From positions 34,908,001 through 34,968,000 of the forward strand of contig OX485806.1 in the NCBI GenBank assembly GCA_950295325.1: a stretch of DNA of 60,000 nucleotides, in the 5' to 3' direction. A program made the position numbers and the translations under genes. This document shows, in pieces, positions 19,080 to 30,770 of this stretch (position 1 is the first letter of the stretch; each line of letters opens with the position of its first letter). The notes under the pieces are model-generated. The model did no database searches, was not told where the DNA came from, and worked only from the letters and a program-made list of their open reading frames with translations. The DNA comes from Polytrichum commune. Its lineage: Eukaryota; Streptophyta; Polytrichopsida; Polytrichales; Polytrichaceae.

Positions 19080-19095
19080 CTATCTATCTATCTAT
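19080..19095 (+). repeat. (CTAT)4 tail of the LINE
   Basis: Four CTAT units end the element in place of poly(A). Microsatellite tails are typical of I-like and related LINEs whose reverse transcriptase slips on the end of its template. The last bases overlap the start of the target-site duplication. Confidence 0.75.
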
Positions 19096-19106
19096 AGTAA
19101 CTTAAA
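19093..19106 (+). repeat. Target-site duplication of the LINE, right copy
   Basis: Exact second copy of TATAGTAACTTAAA from 4496-4509. Confidence 0.85.
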
Positions 19107-21882
19107 TGAGCAGTGTCCCGTGTCATTGTTAAATGGGGCCACCCCTAGATAAGGAATTAAAAGTCATTGCAACAAGGGTAATGGGTCAATTTCATACGCA
19201 CTAAGGTTCGGTCCAATTTATTCCTTACCTTTTTTGGGGGGGGGGACGACACATGAGGTATTTTTGATCACCTGGTTAGTTTTCCATCAAGTAGATGGAC
19301 GATTTCACAGTTTGGGAATGAACTGCCAACCACTTTGTTCGGTTTGAGTACCTCTCTACTATCATCTAGTAGTTTAGGGTTGTCTTGGACCAATTTATTG
19401 CTTAACGTGAATATGGTCCATAATGTTTTTGCCAATGTTGCATGTTTGGGACGGAAGGGCTAGCAACTTTGGCTCTTAACAACATAAGTTACTCCTTTTG
19501 TAAGATGGATTCACATAAGTCCGAAATCAATTTCATGATTTTGTAAACTAGTTTAGCATAGGTTCTACCAATTTCATTGGAATCGTGAACCAAGTTTAGT
19601 ACATGTGGTGATCAATTTCATGATTTGGTACCCATATTCACAAATTCAAAAAAACAATTTCATGAATTGTATAACTTTATTTCATAAAAGAACGGCCTAG
19701 CATGTATAAGATTCTCCAGTCGTTGCCCACAACTAGCTCTACCACAACCTTGATTGAACAATGCTTCCTAGATCTCGTGGTGGCACTATCTACTTAGTGT
19801 AGATTACCATTCAGAGTTGCATTTTGCTATAACTTTCTAATGACATTATCATTTTTACCAACTAAGTTATATCATATTCTTTGGTGTCCATACTAACTAC
19901 CTATGTTATTTGGGGTAAAAATGACACTCTTAGTAAAAAGTTATAGCAACACGTAACTCCAAATGGTAACCCACACAAATTAGACAAAACAATGTAATTT
20001 CATGGCGTAAAGAACTTTTTGTAACACCTTCACTAAATTCCCGCATTCACTATTAACCCTCCCTCGTAAATAGGGATAATTAGTGTAGTATGAAGACAAT
20101 GTTTGGAGGTTCTCACCAACAACCAGATGCGCACAGCTTGACATCACACTTTAAACACGTTATGTGCTCTACTCACATGGCCAACACTCTGCCCACATTC
20201 ACATTCACATTCACATTACACTCTCATATCCACAAAATTGCACTCCAACTACATGGGGTTTGTTGCTTGCTTCGATGTACAATAAGATCGAGGCATCCAT
20301 AGTCAACCATGTCCATTCAATTGCTCACTAGGGTACATGTAATGTTGACATGCATGAGATCTATATTTTTGGTAAATGGAGTTAATGTTTAACTTATGTG
20401 GTGGCCACTTATGATTGATTACCCTCATAAGAGTTTTGACAACTGTCATAGCCAAGAATTAGCATTTAGATGAGCAATTATGGGTTAACCTATAGATTGA
20501 GTATGTGTTCCCCTAAACTTGACCACTTCAAATTTTGTAGCAATTTCCATGTTTACAAAAAAAAAAAGTAAAAAAAAAAATTGCAATCTCCTTAGAATTT
20601 GTTTCTTCGCAAGAAAAACAATCCCCAGCTATTACTCCTCCTAAACATATGTAAACTCTCTTACTCCTTTGGTGAGATGACTTCACAAAGGTGCAAAGTC
20701 AATGTCATGAAGGCTCCAAGCTAGTTCATGAACCGTCCAACCAATATTACAATAGTGTTGCCAATTTCATGAGCCTTCTAAATTAATTCATGATTCTTCT
20801 AAACCGACTGAACATATGGCACACCTTAATTTCATGATATTGGACCTTTACCTCTAGCAACTTCATGAATCTTCCAAATTGATTTCAATTACTTGTTAGA
20901 ACAAATTATCTACATTTGTACGAGATTAATTTACTATGTAAAATAGTGTGACAACTACTAAGGGGGAAGGTGAAAATGCATAGAAACATTGTAAACTTTG
21001 TGTACCTAAATTTAGACAATTGACCTTAGTTTGAGGCCATATATCCTGATCTAACTCAATGACACCCAATGGAAATGAATTAATAACAAACTTGGGAAGG
21101 GCAAGTTCCCAAAACCCCCTTGGTAGATGTTGTGAACCGCAATCCCAACTTGAAGATGGAGAGAGAGGATTACCACATACAAACGTACTTTTCATTCATA
21201 CATACGAACATAAAAATCTTGAAATATTATACACATGTACTAATTATAGTTGAGTGATATTGGAAATAGTTTTGAAGACTCCGAACCAAATGTAGTCCAT
21301 GTCATTTGAGATGAATTGGCCACAAACCCACATGAGTCAAGTGTTTATGTTAAATGGATGAGAGGTATTCTCAAATGCGATACCTAATCCCCCCCCCCCC
21401 CCCAGTAAGGCCTAACTTACTTACTAAGGCGCTTAACCTCATAAGGTAGATGGATCTTAAGTGGCTCGTTTTCTTAATAGAACCCTTATATTTGATCGGT
21501 ATGTGGTTTTGTGAGGATCAAAGAGAAAACATCATAAAGACACACGTGTTAAAATAGGTTGGACTACACCTTCAAATATGAATAACTACTCTACACTCAA
21601 CAATGAGCACAAATGAGAGGACTTTTGTTTCCAATTAAAAAATCAACAATTGTACACTTCTGATAACCACAACTAAAACAAGGAAAGTCTGATTTTCAGT
21701 CCAATTTTTGCATATACTTCATCGTAGATTTGCTAATGCAACACAAGTTGTGGTGTGTATATTTAATTGATAGATGTTGGAGCACATGAAAAGGGAACCA
21801 AATAACACCCACATACCTTATTTCGAGGCCCCCCGGACAAAGGTACCATTGTAGGCTTGAAGCATACATCAAGATTAACTTA
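19107..21882. other. Intergenic stretch, no gene recognised
   Basis: Short open frames only, plus homopolymer runs (A-rich near 20558-20581, C run near 21391-21404). About 21485-21615 is a weak third copy of dispersed repeat family A. I see no RNA gene. Confidence 0.35.
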
Positions 21883-22240
21883 GGGCATCGCCAGTGGATC
21901 TAGGTAAAGCTCACTGCAAACCAAAACCTATCTTTTGACTGACCTAAAATTAGAAACTGAAATTACCATCATTAGAAGCACACCTAAATAAACGTGAGAT
22001 ATTTCTCAAGAAAAAAGAATTGTAAAAATTTGACGTAGGTGAAATCCCTCATTGAAAACACCACATTTTCAAAATTTAGAGGGAGTGCACCAAATCTTGC
22101 TTAAAAATGGAAAGATCCTCCCACACTCCCTCCAAATGGTGTGCTTCTAATGATGTGTAATTTCAGTTTCTAATTTTAGGTCAGTCAAAAGATAGGTTTT
22201 GGTTTGCAGTGAGCTTTACCTAGATCCACTGGCGATGCCC
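21883..22240. mobile_element. Foldback MITE, Tourist-like, about 100-bp arms, TTA target duplication
   Basis: The ends GGGCATCGCCAGTGG and CCACTGGCGATGCCC begin inverted arms of about 100 bp that are identical except for a small indel. The left arm ends near 21982 and the right arm starts near 22139. TTA flanks both sides exactly (21880-21882 and 22241-22243). It is non-coding. Near-perfect arms mean a recent copy whose transcript would fold into a long duplex. Confidence 0.8.
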
Positions 22241-22479
22241 TTAGAGACCCACCCAATTATTGGGTTCGCCCCCAATGATACTATTTTAGTAGCCGAGGTG
22301 GCAAAAGGTGGTCCACAAGTTCATTCTCATGACTTCATGGCCACGTAGTTGCTTCAATGCGGGCTTCAAGTTAGCTTAGTGACTAGGTGATTAGTATGGG
22401 TCTTGGAATGGAGACTCGACTCACGAGTCATTCAATGCAACTTGTTTGTTAGTAGGCCATGCGCAATTCCCCCTACTTA

Positions 22480-23390
22480 GTCACACGTATTAACTTTGGC
22501 CAATTGGGAGGGAGATATGGAAGGGAGGGTAGGGGACGGGACAAGAAATGGGTTGTGTTCACACTAGGGTCCAAGACCCAAAAAAAACCTTGGAAACCGA
22601 GAGCACAACTCTAGACCCAAGGAGTTCACACTAGGGTTGTGGTTCAAGGTATGGTGAAATGAAGTGGCGTTGATATGACCATGTTTAACTCCATTGCTTG
22701 GTCACACATATTAACTTTGGAAAGTGGGGAGGGGATCTGGAAGGGAAGGTAGGGGATGGGATAATAATGGTGGGTTTGCACTACATTCGAAGACCTAAAA
22801 CAACTATGGAATCGAGCAATCTTGCCAATGGATAGCATGATTTTGGACCCAAGGAGTTTATACTAGGATTCTGGTTCAAGGTCTGGCAAAATGGAGTGGC
22901 TTTGATGTGACCATGCTCGACTCCCTTACTCGGTCACACAAATTAATTTTGGGCAGTGGGGAGCGAACTGTGAGAGGTAAGGTAAGGGGTGGGATGATAA
23001 TGGTGGCTTCGCACTAGGGTCCAAGACCAAAAATAAAGCTTTGAAATCAAGCAATGCCTACTAGTCAAGAGCATAATTTTGGAACCAAGGAGTTTACACT
23101 AGGGTTATGGTTCAAGATATGAAAAAATGAAGTAATGTTAATGTGGCCATGCTCAACCCTTCTACTTGGTCACACAAATTAACCTTGTTGAGTGGGGAGA
23201 GAGATGTGGAAGGGAAGGTAGGGGATGGGACAATTCTAGTGGGTTCACACTAGGGTACAAGACCAAAGAAACTCCAAGATTGAGCAGTCCTACTATTTGA
23301 GAGCAAGATTTTGGATAGAAAGGAGTTTACACTAGTGTCTAGGCTCGAGATATGAAAACAACAAAGTGGCACTAATGTGGCATCGTTTTC
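22480..23390. repeat. Four degenerate tandem repeats of about 230 bp
   Basis: The anchor GTCACAC followed by TATTAACTTTGG-like sequence occurs at 22480, 22701, 22933 and 23169. Each is followed by a GGGGAG...GGAAGGGAAGGTAGGGGATGGG block and a block like AAGGAGTTTACACTAGGGTT. Divergence between units is considerable. No function is apparent. Confidence 0.65.
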
Positions 23391-24935
23391 TTTGTTGTTG
23401 TTGTTGTTTTTTTTTTTGGGCCAAATCTCAACAATCCCCAATCAAGAAAATACTTCTCCTAGTTTGAGAAACCAATCTTCAAGTTCGGGCTGTCCAATCT
23501 TGAGTTTGATACGAGAGTCCAATGAAGAGGTGTTATGGACGCCAAGTCTCTTGGACCAATATTTGAATGTACACCAAACCTAATAAGAGGAAAGAGCGAG
23601 GCACTAGAAAGTTTGTAAAGGGAATGGGATTAAAAAGGACTTGCATTGTGGTTATTTCATAACTATGGGAAAGAAAAATGAGGGTTGCCTAGGGCATGAA
23701 TGTACCAATAGGTGATGGACAATAACCGGTATTTAGGTAAATTAGGACTTTTGATGAGTTCGGAAATAAGCAAGTAATGTTGAAAACGTGAACATTTGTG
23801 CTTGAAGTGTTGTTATTTTTACTCGTCATGCAACCATTATGGAGGTGGTTATATATGAGAAGACATGGACATGATGTGTACAAACATTTTGCATCATAGT
23901 GGAGATATTGAAGCCAACATGCAGCGGGAATTTAGTTTGGAATTGACCTAAAAGTCATGATTTCTACCTCATTTTTTGTACTTATGAAGTGATTTTAGGC
24001 TCTTTGGATGATATGCAAATGTGACCATAATAATCATGAAATAAAAATAAAAAAATAAAAAAATGTAACATTCAACTAATTGGTTAGAGGCCATTGACAA
24101 CATCATTCAAACACTCTACTAAATGCATTTAACTGAATATGGTCATTAGTGTGTGTTGAATCCAACCAAAATGCAAAGATGTAGTATTTGCTTTACAAAC
24201 AACACACTTCGTGCGCTCACTCCTACATTGGATGTTCATTACCATGCCAAGCATGCCATTGATATGTACACTAAATAGTCATGTTATTGTGGGTGAAAAA
24301 ATTAATGTGGAGTTAATTAATGTGGGTCACTCTAATTGTCTAGTCAGGTTGGAATCAATGTGGGTTCAAGATCTCATGTCTGCCCCTCACTCCCACGGGG
24401 TGCACCTTTCAAAACAAGTATGAGTATATGTGAGTGCTGAAAAAGGGTATTAATATGAATTTTTCCATACTACGTACGCATATTCTACACAAATTATGAC
24501 TTGAAGTTATGTACATGTATGGAGCACCTCTAGAGAATATACGTGTATGGTAGGTCACTAGACTTTATGGGATAAGTATTTTAGATTAGCAAATAAAGAG
24601 CTCCAACGAAGGTTAGGTTGTTGGGAGGGTTTATAGAACGCGTAGAAAATTTGGTAATCGTTGGGTGGAGTATAGGGATCTAATTGACTTGATGGACTGC
24701 CCATCAAACATGGCGAAGATCAGTTTCTATTGGTATAAAAAAGGAACTAACAATAAGTGGAGTTACGATCTCACAGATCATTTGATGATAGATTTGGAAA
24801 CAATGCTCACATTAGGTTCTATGACATGTATCATAGACTTATATGCTTGTGAATTACATCCACAAGATGAAAAGTCTTCAACAACTTTATTAATGAATGT
24901 CATGGTTTTACATTATACATATGATAGGGGTTCAT

Positions 24936-24969
<34 letters not shown>

Positions 24970-27896
24970 TTATGTTAATGACTACATATGAATGTGATAT
25001 TTTCTATGGTACATTGATGTACAATACACATTACTTGATAATATAATATTCTTTGATAGCATGATTAATCAAATAGAATTTGATATTGTGGAGATATCTC
25101 CTACATGTGATGCATTGACCTTAAGTTGTCACCCCACTCCTTACTCTCGGTTCTCACTCTTTACACAAAATGTCAAAAATTGTTAAATAATTAGTGGACA
25201 TGATATTTTAAGAGTTATAAACAATATAGTGTAATCTTTACAAATAGTGTATGTTACACCCCTATGACATTAAATATCATAGACAATGTACCATAGACTG
25301 ATGTATGGTTCAACACTTTAAGTGCCAAAGGATAGTTCCCACATGGGATTTAGCAAGGTCTTGACCAATGTGAATATGACACTTGTCATATTCACTTTTA
25401 AAATGCCTATTTTGTGTCAAACCATACAACATGAGTAGTTGAGATGTTGTTTGCAATTATTTTGATGAGCATCCATAAATCATGTGTCCCAACATGATTT
25501 ATAATATGGAAATCACCATAGTACGTCCACAACACAAAGGCCCAAGTTACGTTTCACACATACCAAAATTACCAATTCCATGTACTTGGATGTTAGAAGG
25601 ACATGTTAAGGTGAGAGAGGATTGTTGCCAATGAGTATACCCCTCATCTATCAATGTCAAAACATATCCCATATAGATTTATGGTCAATTCATCTCAAAT
25701 GTGATTTAATAGACTGTGTGACTTATGATAAATATTGTTATTACTATCAAGAGTCCCTGAATAACATCATTATATTTAAAATTGACACATGAATCATATC
25801 TTTGTTAGGTCTCCTTTGCCAAAATGTTTTAGCAAGACAAGGGGATCCAAATCATAGCAAACGTGAAGTATTCCCCCAACCATGTCCCAACCACATCACC
25901 CAAGTGCACACTTGTGCATATTGAAGTGTAAAGGAGAGGTCATCCTGAAGAAGATTGCTCTCTTGTGTTTGCACACTATACCGACTTTTGATTTCTCATG
26001 CATCTTAAAGGATTAATTAATCTAGAGTGAGTTGCATGTGTTTTTGAAGTAACTTTAGAGGTATTGAGCAAGTTTTTGTTTTTGTTTTGCATTTTGTTTG
26101 TTTGTTTCCCCTCCCCCCCCCCCCCCCGCTACCTTTGTCAATCAATATGTAAGAATTTACTCTTGAGATTTGTTTATGGAATTTGAAGTGCTCAAACTTC
26201 ATAATTTCATTTGCTACTATTAGAGGTAATTAACAAGATTATTGACATGGTATTTCTTGCCATTGTCCACCATATGATAGAACCCATGGACTTGACCAAC
26301 CATAACACATTTCATCTAATTTTCATGATATGTATACAATTTTACTATAATTCTCTAAAGTGAAATGCTTCTAGTTTTCTTTTATTTTGATAACATGTCA
26401 TGGTTACCTTGATTCCATTTGTACAAATTTAGTCTAAAAATCACACTTAACAACTACCTTTTGTATGTTAACTCCAAAATTAAGTCAGCAAGCCACACTC
26501 TATAACACATCTTTGATATCATGTGTACCGAATTGTCTTTTAGGGATTAAGTGTCACATCGACTAACTTTAGTAGCTGCTTTCTATTCTCGAACATCTAA
26601 GTGTTGTGGTAAGTAATTTTCCTAGGAGTCGTTTTTGTTTCTCACTTAATATGGGCAACTATCTACATGTTAGAAATATCCTAATTGCATAACTCTCCTC
26701 ATGAGATGAGGTATGTTGACGGGTTGGAAATAACAAAATTCATATTCACAAATACAAATCTAGGCATCACAACACTATGTTCTTGAATATTGTGCTTGGA
26801 TATGTTGGCCCCACACAATTGTTCAACGTTGCAAAGCAATGTTATGTCACCTCGGCTTTGTACTTTACATACTTAAAATGAACATGTCATCTATACATTT
26901 GGGACCCAAAAGACCAAGAGATTTGTTTTGCCTAGCAGCTTACCTTAGATCCATCCAACTCAGTTTCATGTCCCCCTCTATGCTTTGAAGATGGAATGCA
27001 TATTAAATTCACGCTTTGAATTTCAGTAAAAAGTGCACACAAATCCCATTGTATATTTCTCCATGCCATAGAAATTGTGAAAATCCTCAAAAATCATAAC
27101 AATTGTGGATGTACAACTCATTATCTTTGTGTGGGTCTTCCTCATCTATCTCATCATCCAATTTTTGAAAAAATAATATTTACACTAGATGTCCAAACTT
27201 GAGGATCTCAACTTTGCGATCAATGGATCTTGTTGAAATAATCGACAATCTTCTTCCCATATTGCATAATGACATTGATTTTCATATATGATTGGCAGTT
27301 CATCATTTAATAGGTAGTGTGTCTCCTTGTGTATTGGTGGGGGGGGGGGGGTGCACTATGGATTTAGCGGCATGGGCAATTTTGTGATTGGCCGCTTGGG
27401 GAAAGGGGGGGGGGGAGGAGGTTTATGGAGCTGGACATGGTGGAACAAGAGGCTAGCTTGCTGGGTCATGTGGATTTCGTTGACCTGGAGAGTGGTGGAG
27501 GGAAACATGGGTTAGATATGTGCCATAGATGGAAACTCTGGTTGCGGCAGAGGGAAAGTGATAAAACCAATGGAAATAGAAAGTGTCAAGTGTGGGAAAG
27601 TTGAAGGCTTTTAAACGTCCTTTGGGCAGAGTAGGCAAACATTACTTATTGTTTTGTCTGCCTCGGTTGCCTCCAGTAAAAGTTTGGAGGCTCTTTACTT
27701 ATATGGGGTTTGTGTGTTGTCACCCCTCATGGGACATCCCGCTTTATCTACATTTTAGAGAGTCTAGTGTAGAGGAATTTCTAGCTTCTACATCTAAATA
27801 AATTTAGTTCATGTATACATATCCAACGTGCATTTTGGTGATTCTTTCTTTTTTGCGTCAGTCTACCAAGCATCTACTATACTAATCAAAATGCCA
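23391..27896. other. Gene-poor stretch with microsatellites
   Basis: No recognisable gene. Simple repeats include a TA run at 24939-24967, a C run at 26113-26127 and G runs near 27340-27350 and 27404-27414. Short open frames at 24665-24991 (108 codons) and 27583-27801 (72 codons, ending FRESSVEEFLASTSK) have no motif that I recognise and are probably chance or transposon debris. Confidence 0.35.
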
Positions 27897-28901
27897 ACAT
27901 ATCATACTATAAAAACCAACGATATGTTGATGATACTAGATTGAATAGCTACCCTCGACATAAAAATGGTATGAAGATTCCAAGTTCATTGAAATGCACC
28001 CTTTGACAACAAAGGGTTAAGAAACGATTCCATTTTGCAACAGGGTATCGTTGATCACTTTGTGTCAATGGAACCAAGAAAAACCACCCACTCTTCACCC
28101 ACAGAAGTTGGGTGAATTGGGGTCCGTGCTCGAATACGTGAAGTGAGGTTAATTAAGATAAGTTAGTGCACACTAGTTTGTGATGGGTCAGAGTTCCGAC
28201 TAATCTTTTGGTGGTGGGGCTTATTAAATTTATATGTCATATCACCAACGATGTGTTGATGATACCCGCCTGAATAGCTACCCTCGACATAAAAATGGTA
28301 CGAAAATTCCAAGTTCATTGAAATGCACCCTTTGACAACAGAGGGTTAAGAAACAATTCCATTTTGCAACAGGGTATCATTGATCACTTTGTGTCAACGG
28401 AACCAAGAAAAACCACCCACTCTACAACCACAAAAGTTGGGTGAATTGGGGTCCGTGCTCGAATACGTGAAGTGAGGTTAATTAAGATAAGTTAGTGCAC
28501 ACTAGTTTGTGATGGGTTGGAGTTCCGGCTGATCTTTTGGTGGTGGGGCTTATTAAATTATATGTCATATCACCAACGATGTGTTGATGATACCCGCCTG
28601 AATAGCTACCCTCGACATAAAAATGGTATGAAAATTCCAAGTTCATTGAAATGCACCCTTTGACAACGGAGGGTTAAGAAACGATTCCATTTTGCAACAG
28701 GGAATCGTTGATCACTTTGTGTCAATGGAACCAAGAAAAACCACCCACTCTTCAGCCACACAAGTTAGGTGAATTGGGGTCCGTGCTCGAATACATGAAG
28801 TGAAGTTAATTAAGATAAGTTAGTGCACACTAGTTTGTGATGGGTCGGAGTTCCGGCTGATCTTTTGGTGGTGGGGGCTTGTTAAATTTATATGTCATAC
28901 A
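27897..28901. repeat. Three tandem copies of a 328-bp repeat
   Basis: The anchor ACCAACGAT occurs at 27915, 28244 and 28572 (spacing 329 and 328 bp). Units are highly similar throughout, including CTACCCTCGACATAAAAATG and TTGGGGTCCGTGCTCGAATA. The last unit ends near 28901. A satellite seed or a tandem duplication of part of a transposon is likely. Confidence 0.8.
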
Positions 28902-29189
28902 ACTGCGGGAATCAAGTGGGATGAATGTCAGCGATCATCAACAGCTTACAGTATGGTGGCGACTATGGTCAATGCAAATACCATTACATTAAATGCTCAA
29001 ACGTGTATATAAGCTCATAATATATACTATGTATTGTTGACTGCTGCTGCAGGCTCACCTCTCTCGGCCCATCTGCCAAGTGGCCATGTCGGAATATTAC
29101 TGCTCCCCCTTGCTTAACGTAGATGGATCCTAAAATGGTCACCTTCTTACCTTTTCTTAGTGCACGGATTATTATAGTGTGCTTGCTAC

Positions 29190-29400
29190 TATTCGGAGTT
29201 ATGCATTTCAACGACGTCTTACTCACGAGTTCGACTCTTACTAACAAAAGTTCAATAGGTTTTTCGGGCATTATACGAGGATATAAACGGGCTTTGTTTG
29301 GTAACCAATTCAATTCTCGATAAATAGTTATAATAGTATTGTGTAGCTCTGAATAGTAACACACACTAATTGGGATAATCGGTGTAGTTTGCTTCTTTTG
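29190..29400. repeat. Dispersed repeat family B, copy 1
   Basis: It matches about 43680-43880 in intron 8 of the histidine kinase. Shared landmarks include a TTACTATTCGGAGTTATGCA-like start, ACTCACGA, AATAGGTT and TCTC(G/A)ATAAATAG. Copies are diverged and of unknown class. Confidence 0.45.
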
Positions 29401-29697
29401 GGATACGAGGCACGAGGTTGGGGCATGTTTAAGCTCACACGAAAGTCACCATGCCATGGTTCTTGAAAACCTCTGAATTCTCATTGGTGGAGAGCGTCAT
29501 GGACCCCCTGCTTTATATGTTTACGGGAGGGTAGTTTTGGACCACAACCCATAATAATTTTAGTGGATGAAAAATCTACATGGAATCATGGCACATGGCA
29601 CGTATGGAAAATGTTGGTCGGGATTGTAGAAAAGTGTTTTGGGGCGGCTTTTGAAGGTTGGCTTGACAAAATTTGCGATGGTGCATGGGGGATAATC

Positions 29698-29728
<31 letters not shown>

Positions 29729-30344
29729 TCTATTCATGTTTATTTCAAAATATGACTATTGGAGCTATTGTAGAAGATTGGTTTTTATGTAAATACTGTG
29801 AATTTTTTTTCAATGTGCATTATTGTTACTATATGTTAATTTTTATACTGTGTAGTAAACAAAGCTGATTTTCTAATTCATGCCCTATAAATATAGCTCA
29901 AATGGTTATAATTGGTTGAATTAACATATACAAACACCAATACATAAACAAAGCTATGAACATTTTTATTTATTTTTATTTTTATTTAAAAAAAATTCCC
30001 CTCTTCTCCATGATGCATTCATATATCTAATTAAAATCTTGTGAGGTTTTTAATTATGATCCCACTTGGACCTACACTAAGGGCTTGTGCCCTCTAAAAG
30101 ACTTTGGGTTGTAGTCCATGGACTTCTCTATGTTCTCATCCAAAAAGAAAATACCATGGTCATTTAAGAGGCATTTGTCCAAAAATAATAAGGTATGTGC
30201 ACTTGTGGGGACAAAATCATCACATAACAACAACAAAAGCAACAACACAACAACCACAACTTTGAATGTTTGTATTCCATGTTCACCAACCACCATATTT
30301 GTGTAGTTTTGTAATTTAGTGTATGTCATATTGGCGGTTGAATT
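29401..30344. other. Intergenic stretch with CA/TA microsatellite
   Basis: A (CA)n(TA)n run lies at about 29698-29730. The segment near 29480-29600 (CTCATTGGTGG, GGATGAAAAATCTACATGGA) weakly resembles the MITE family at 2.5-4.1 kb. No gene is recognised. Confidence 0.35.
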
Positions 30345-30770
30345 TGTCCAAAATTCATGCATACATCCAAATATTCTTAAATCCTACTTTCTTACCTCAA
30401 AAGAACTAAGTCTTGCTCGCCACAACAATGCATTGAATGAAACTCTCCATGCTTCCTCTCAAATAACAACACATGCTTGTAAACATTCATTAATGCATGC
30501 ATGCATCCAAGGCTCCCCCCCCCCTCCTCAACGACCAAAATATGTCCCCCAATGGATGTAATTACCATGTGAATACAACTTCACTAGATGTAAATGTCTC
30601 TCTTGTTTACGGCATGTAAAGTGTCCTATGCCTACTCCCTTCCTCAACAACCCTTCCCTCTCCCCAACCTGAAATCACCATACAATTCATTGAATTCACA
30701 AACCGCCACAATTGCTTCATGAAGAACTCCATACAATGCAAAATAAAATACACACGAACCCCTCATCTAA
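30345..30770 (+). pseudogene. Relic of a Dualen-like LINE C-terminus (CCHC/RLE region)
   Basis: Translation in two frames recovers the end of ORF2 of the intact LINE in the same order: an H..ILK segment, LARHNNALNETLHASS (compare VRRHNKAVAEIRKLL), VPQWM then PCEYNFTRCKC (compare VPNWLLPCTCNTQRCHC), and ITIQFIEFT followed by F..SIQCKIKY (compare LTIQFIEFT and the K-x2-KY motif). A TAA at about 30559 and at least one frameshift break it, and a finger cysteine is replaced. The divergence shows an old copy or a different subfamily, so the lineage has resided in this genome for a long time. Confidence 0.6.

Larger units (their letters stand above)
4510..19092 (+). mobile_element. Giant non-LTR retrotransposon (LINE), Dualen/RandI-like, apparently full length
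   Basis: A 14.58-kb element lies between perfect 14-bp target-site duplications. It has two open reading frames of 1817 and 2900 codons, a 3' untranslated region of about 420 nt with a hairpin, and a tetranucleotide tail. ORF2 carries an AP endonuclease, reverse transcriptase, RNase H, a CCHC finger and a restriction-like endonuclease motif. The co-occurrence of both endonucleases is the hallmark of the Dualen family described from Chlamydomonas. There are no LTRs and no integrase. The 5' untranslated leader before the first ATG is only 16 nt, so either the element is slightly 5' truncated or transcription starts almost at the ORF. Intact frames and an identical duplication imply a young insertion. 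The plus strand is strikingly poor in G. Confidence 0.85.

Noticed and set aside
4510-19092. LTR retrotransposon or pararetrovirus
   Set aside because: No LTRs, no integrase or aspartic protease; APE domain, tetranucleotide tail and 14-bp duplication fit a LINE.
29123-29323. 66-codon open frame with a hydrophobic start
   Set aside because: It lies in dispersed repeat family B, and the matching copy in intron 8 does not keep the frame.
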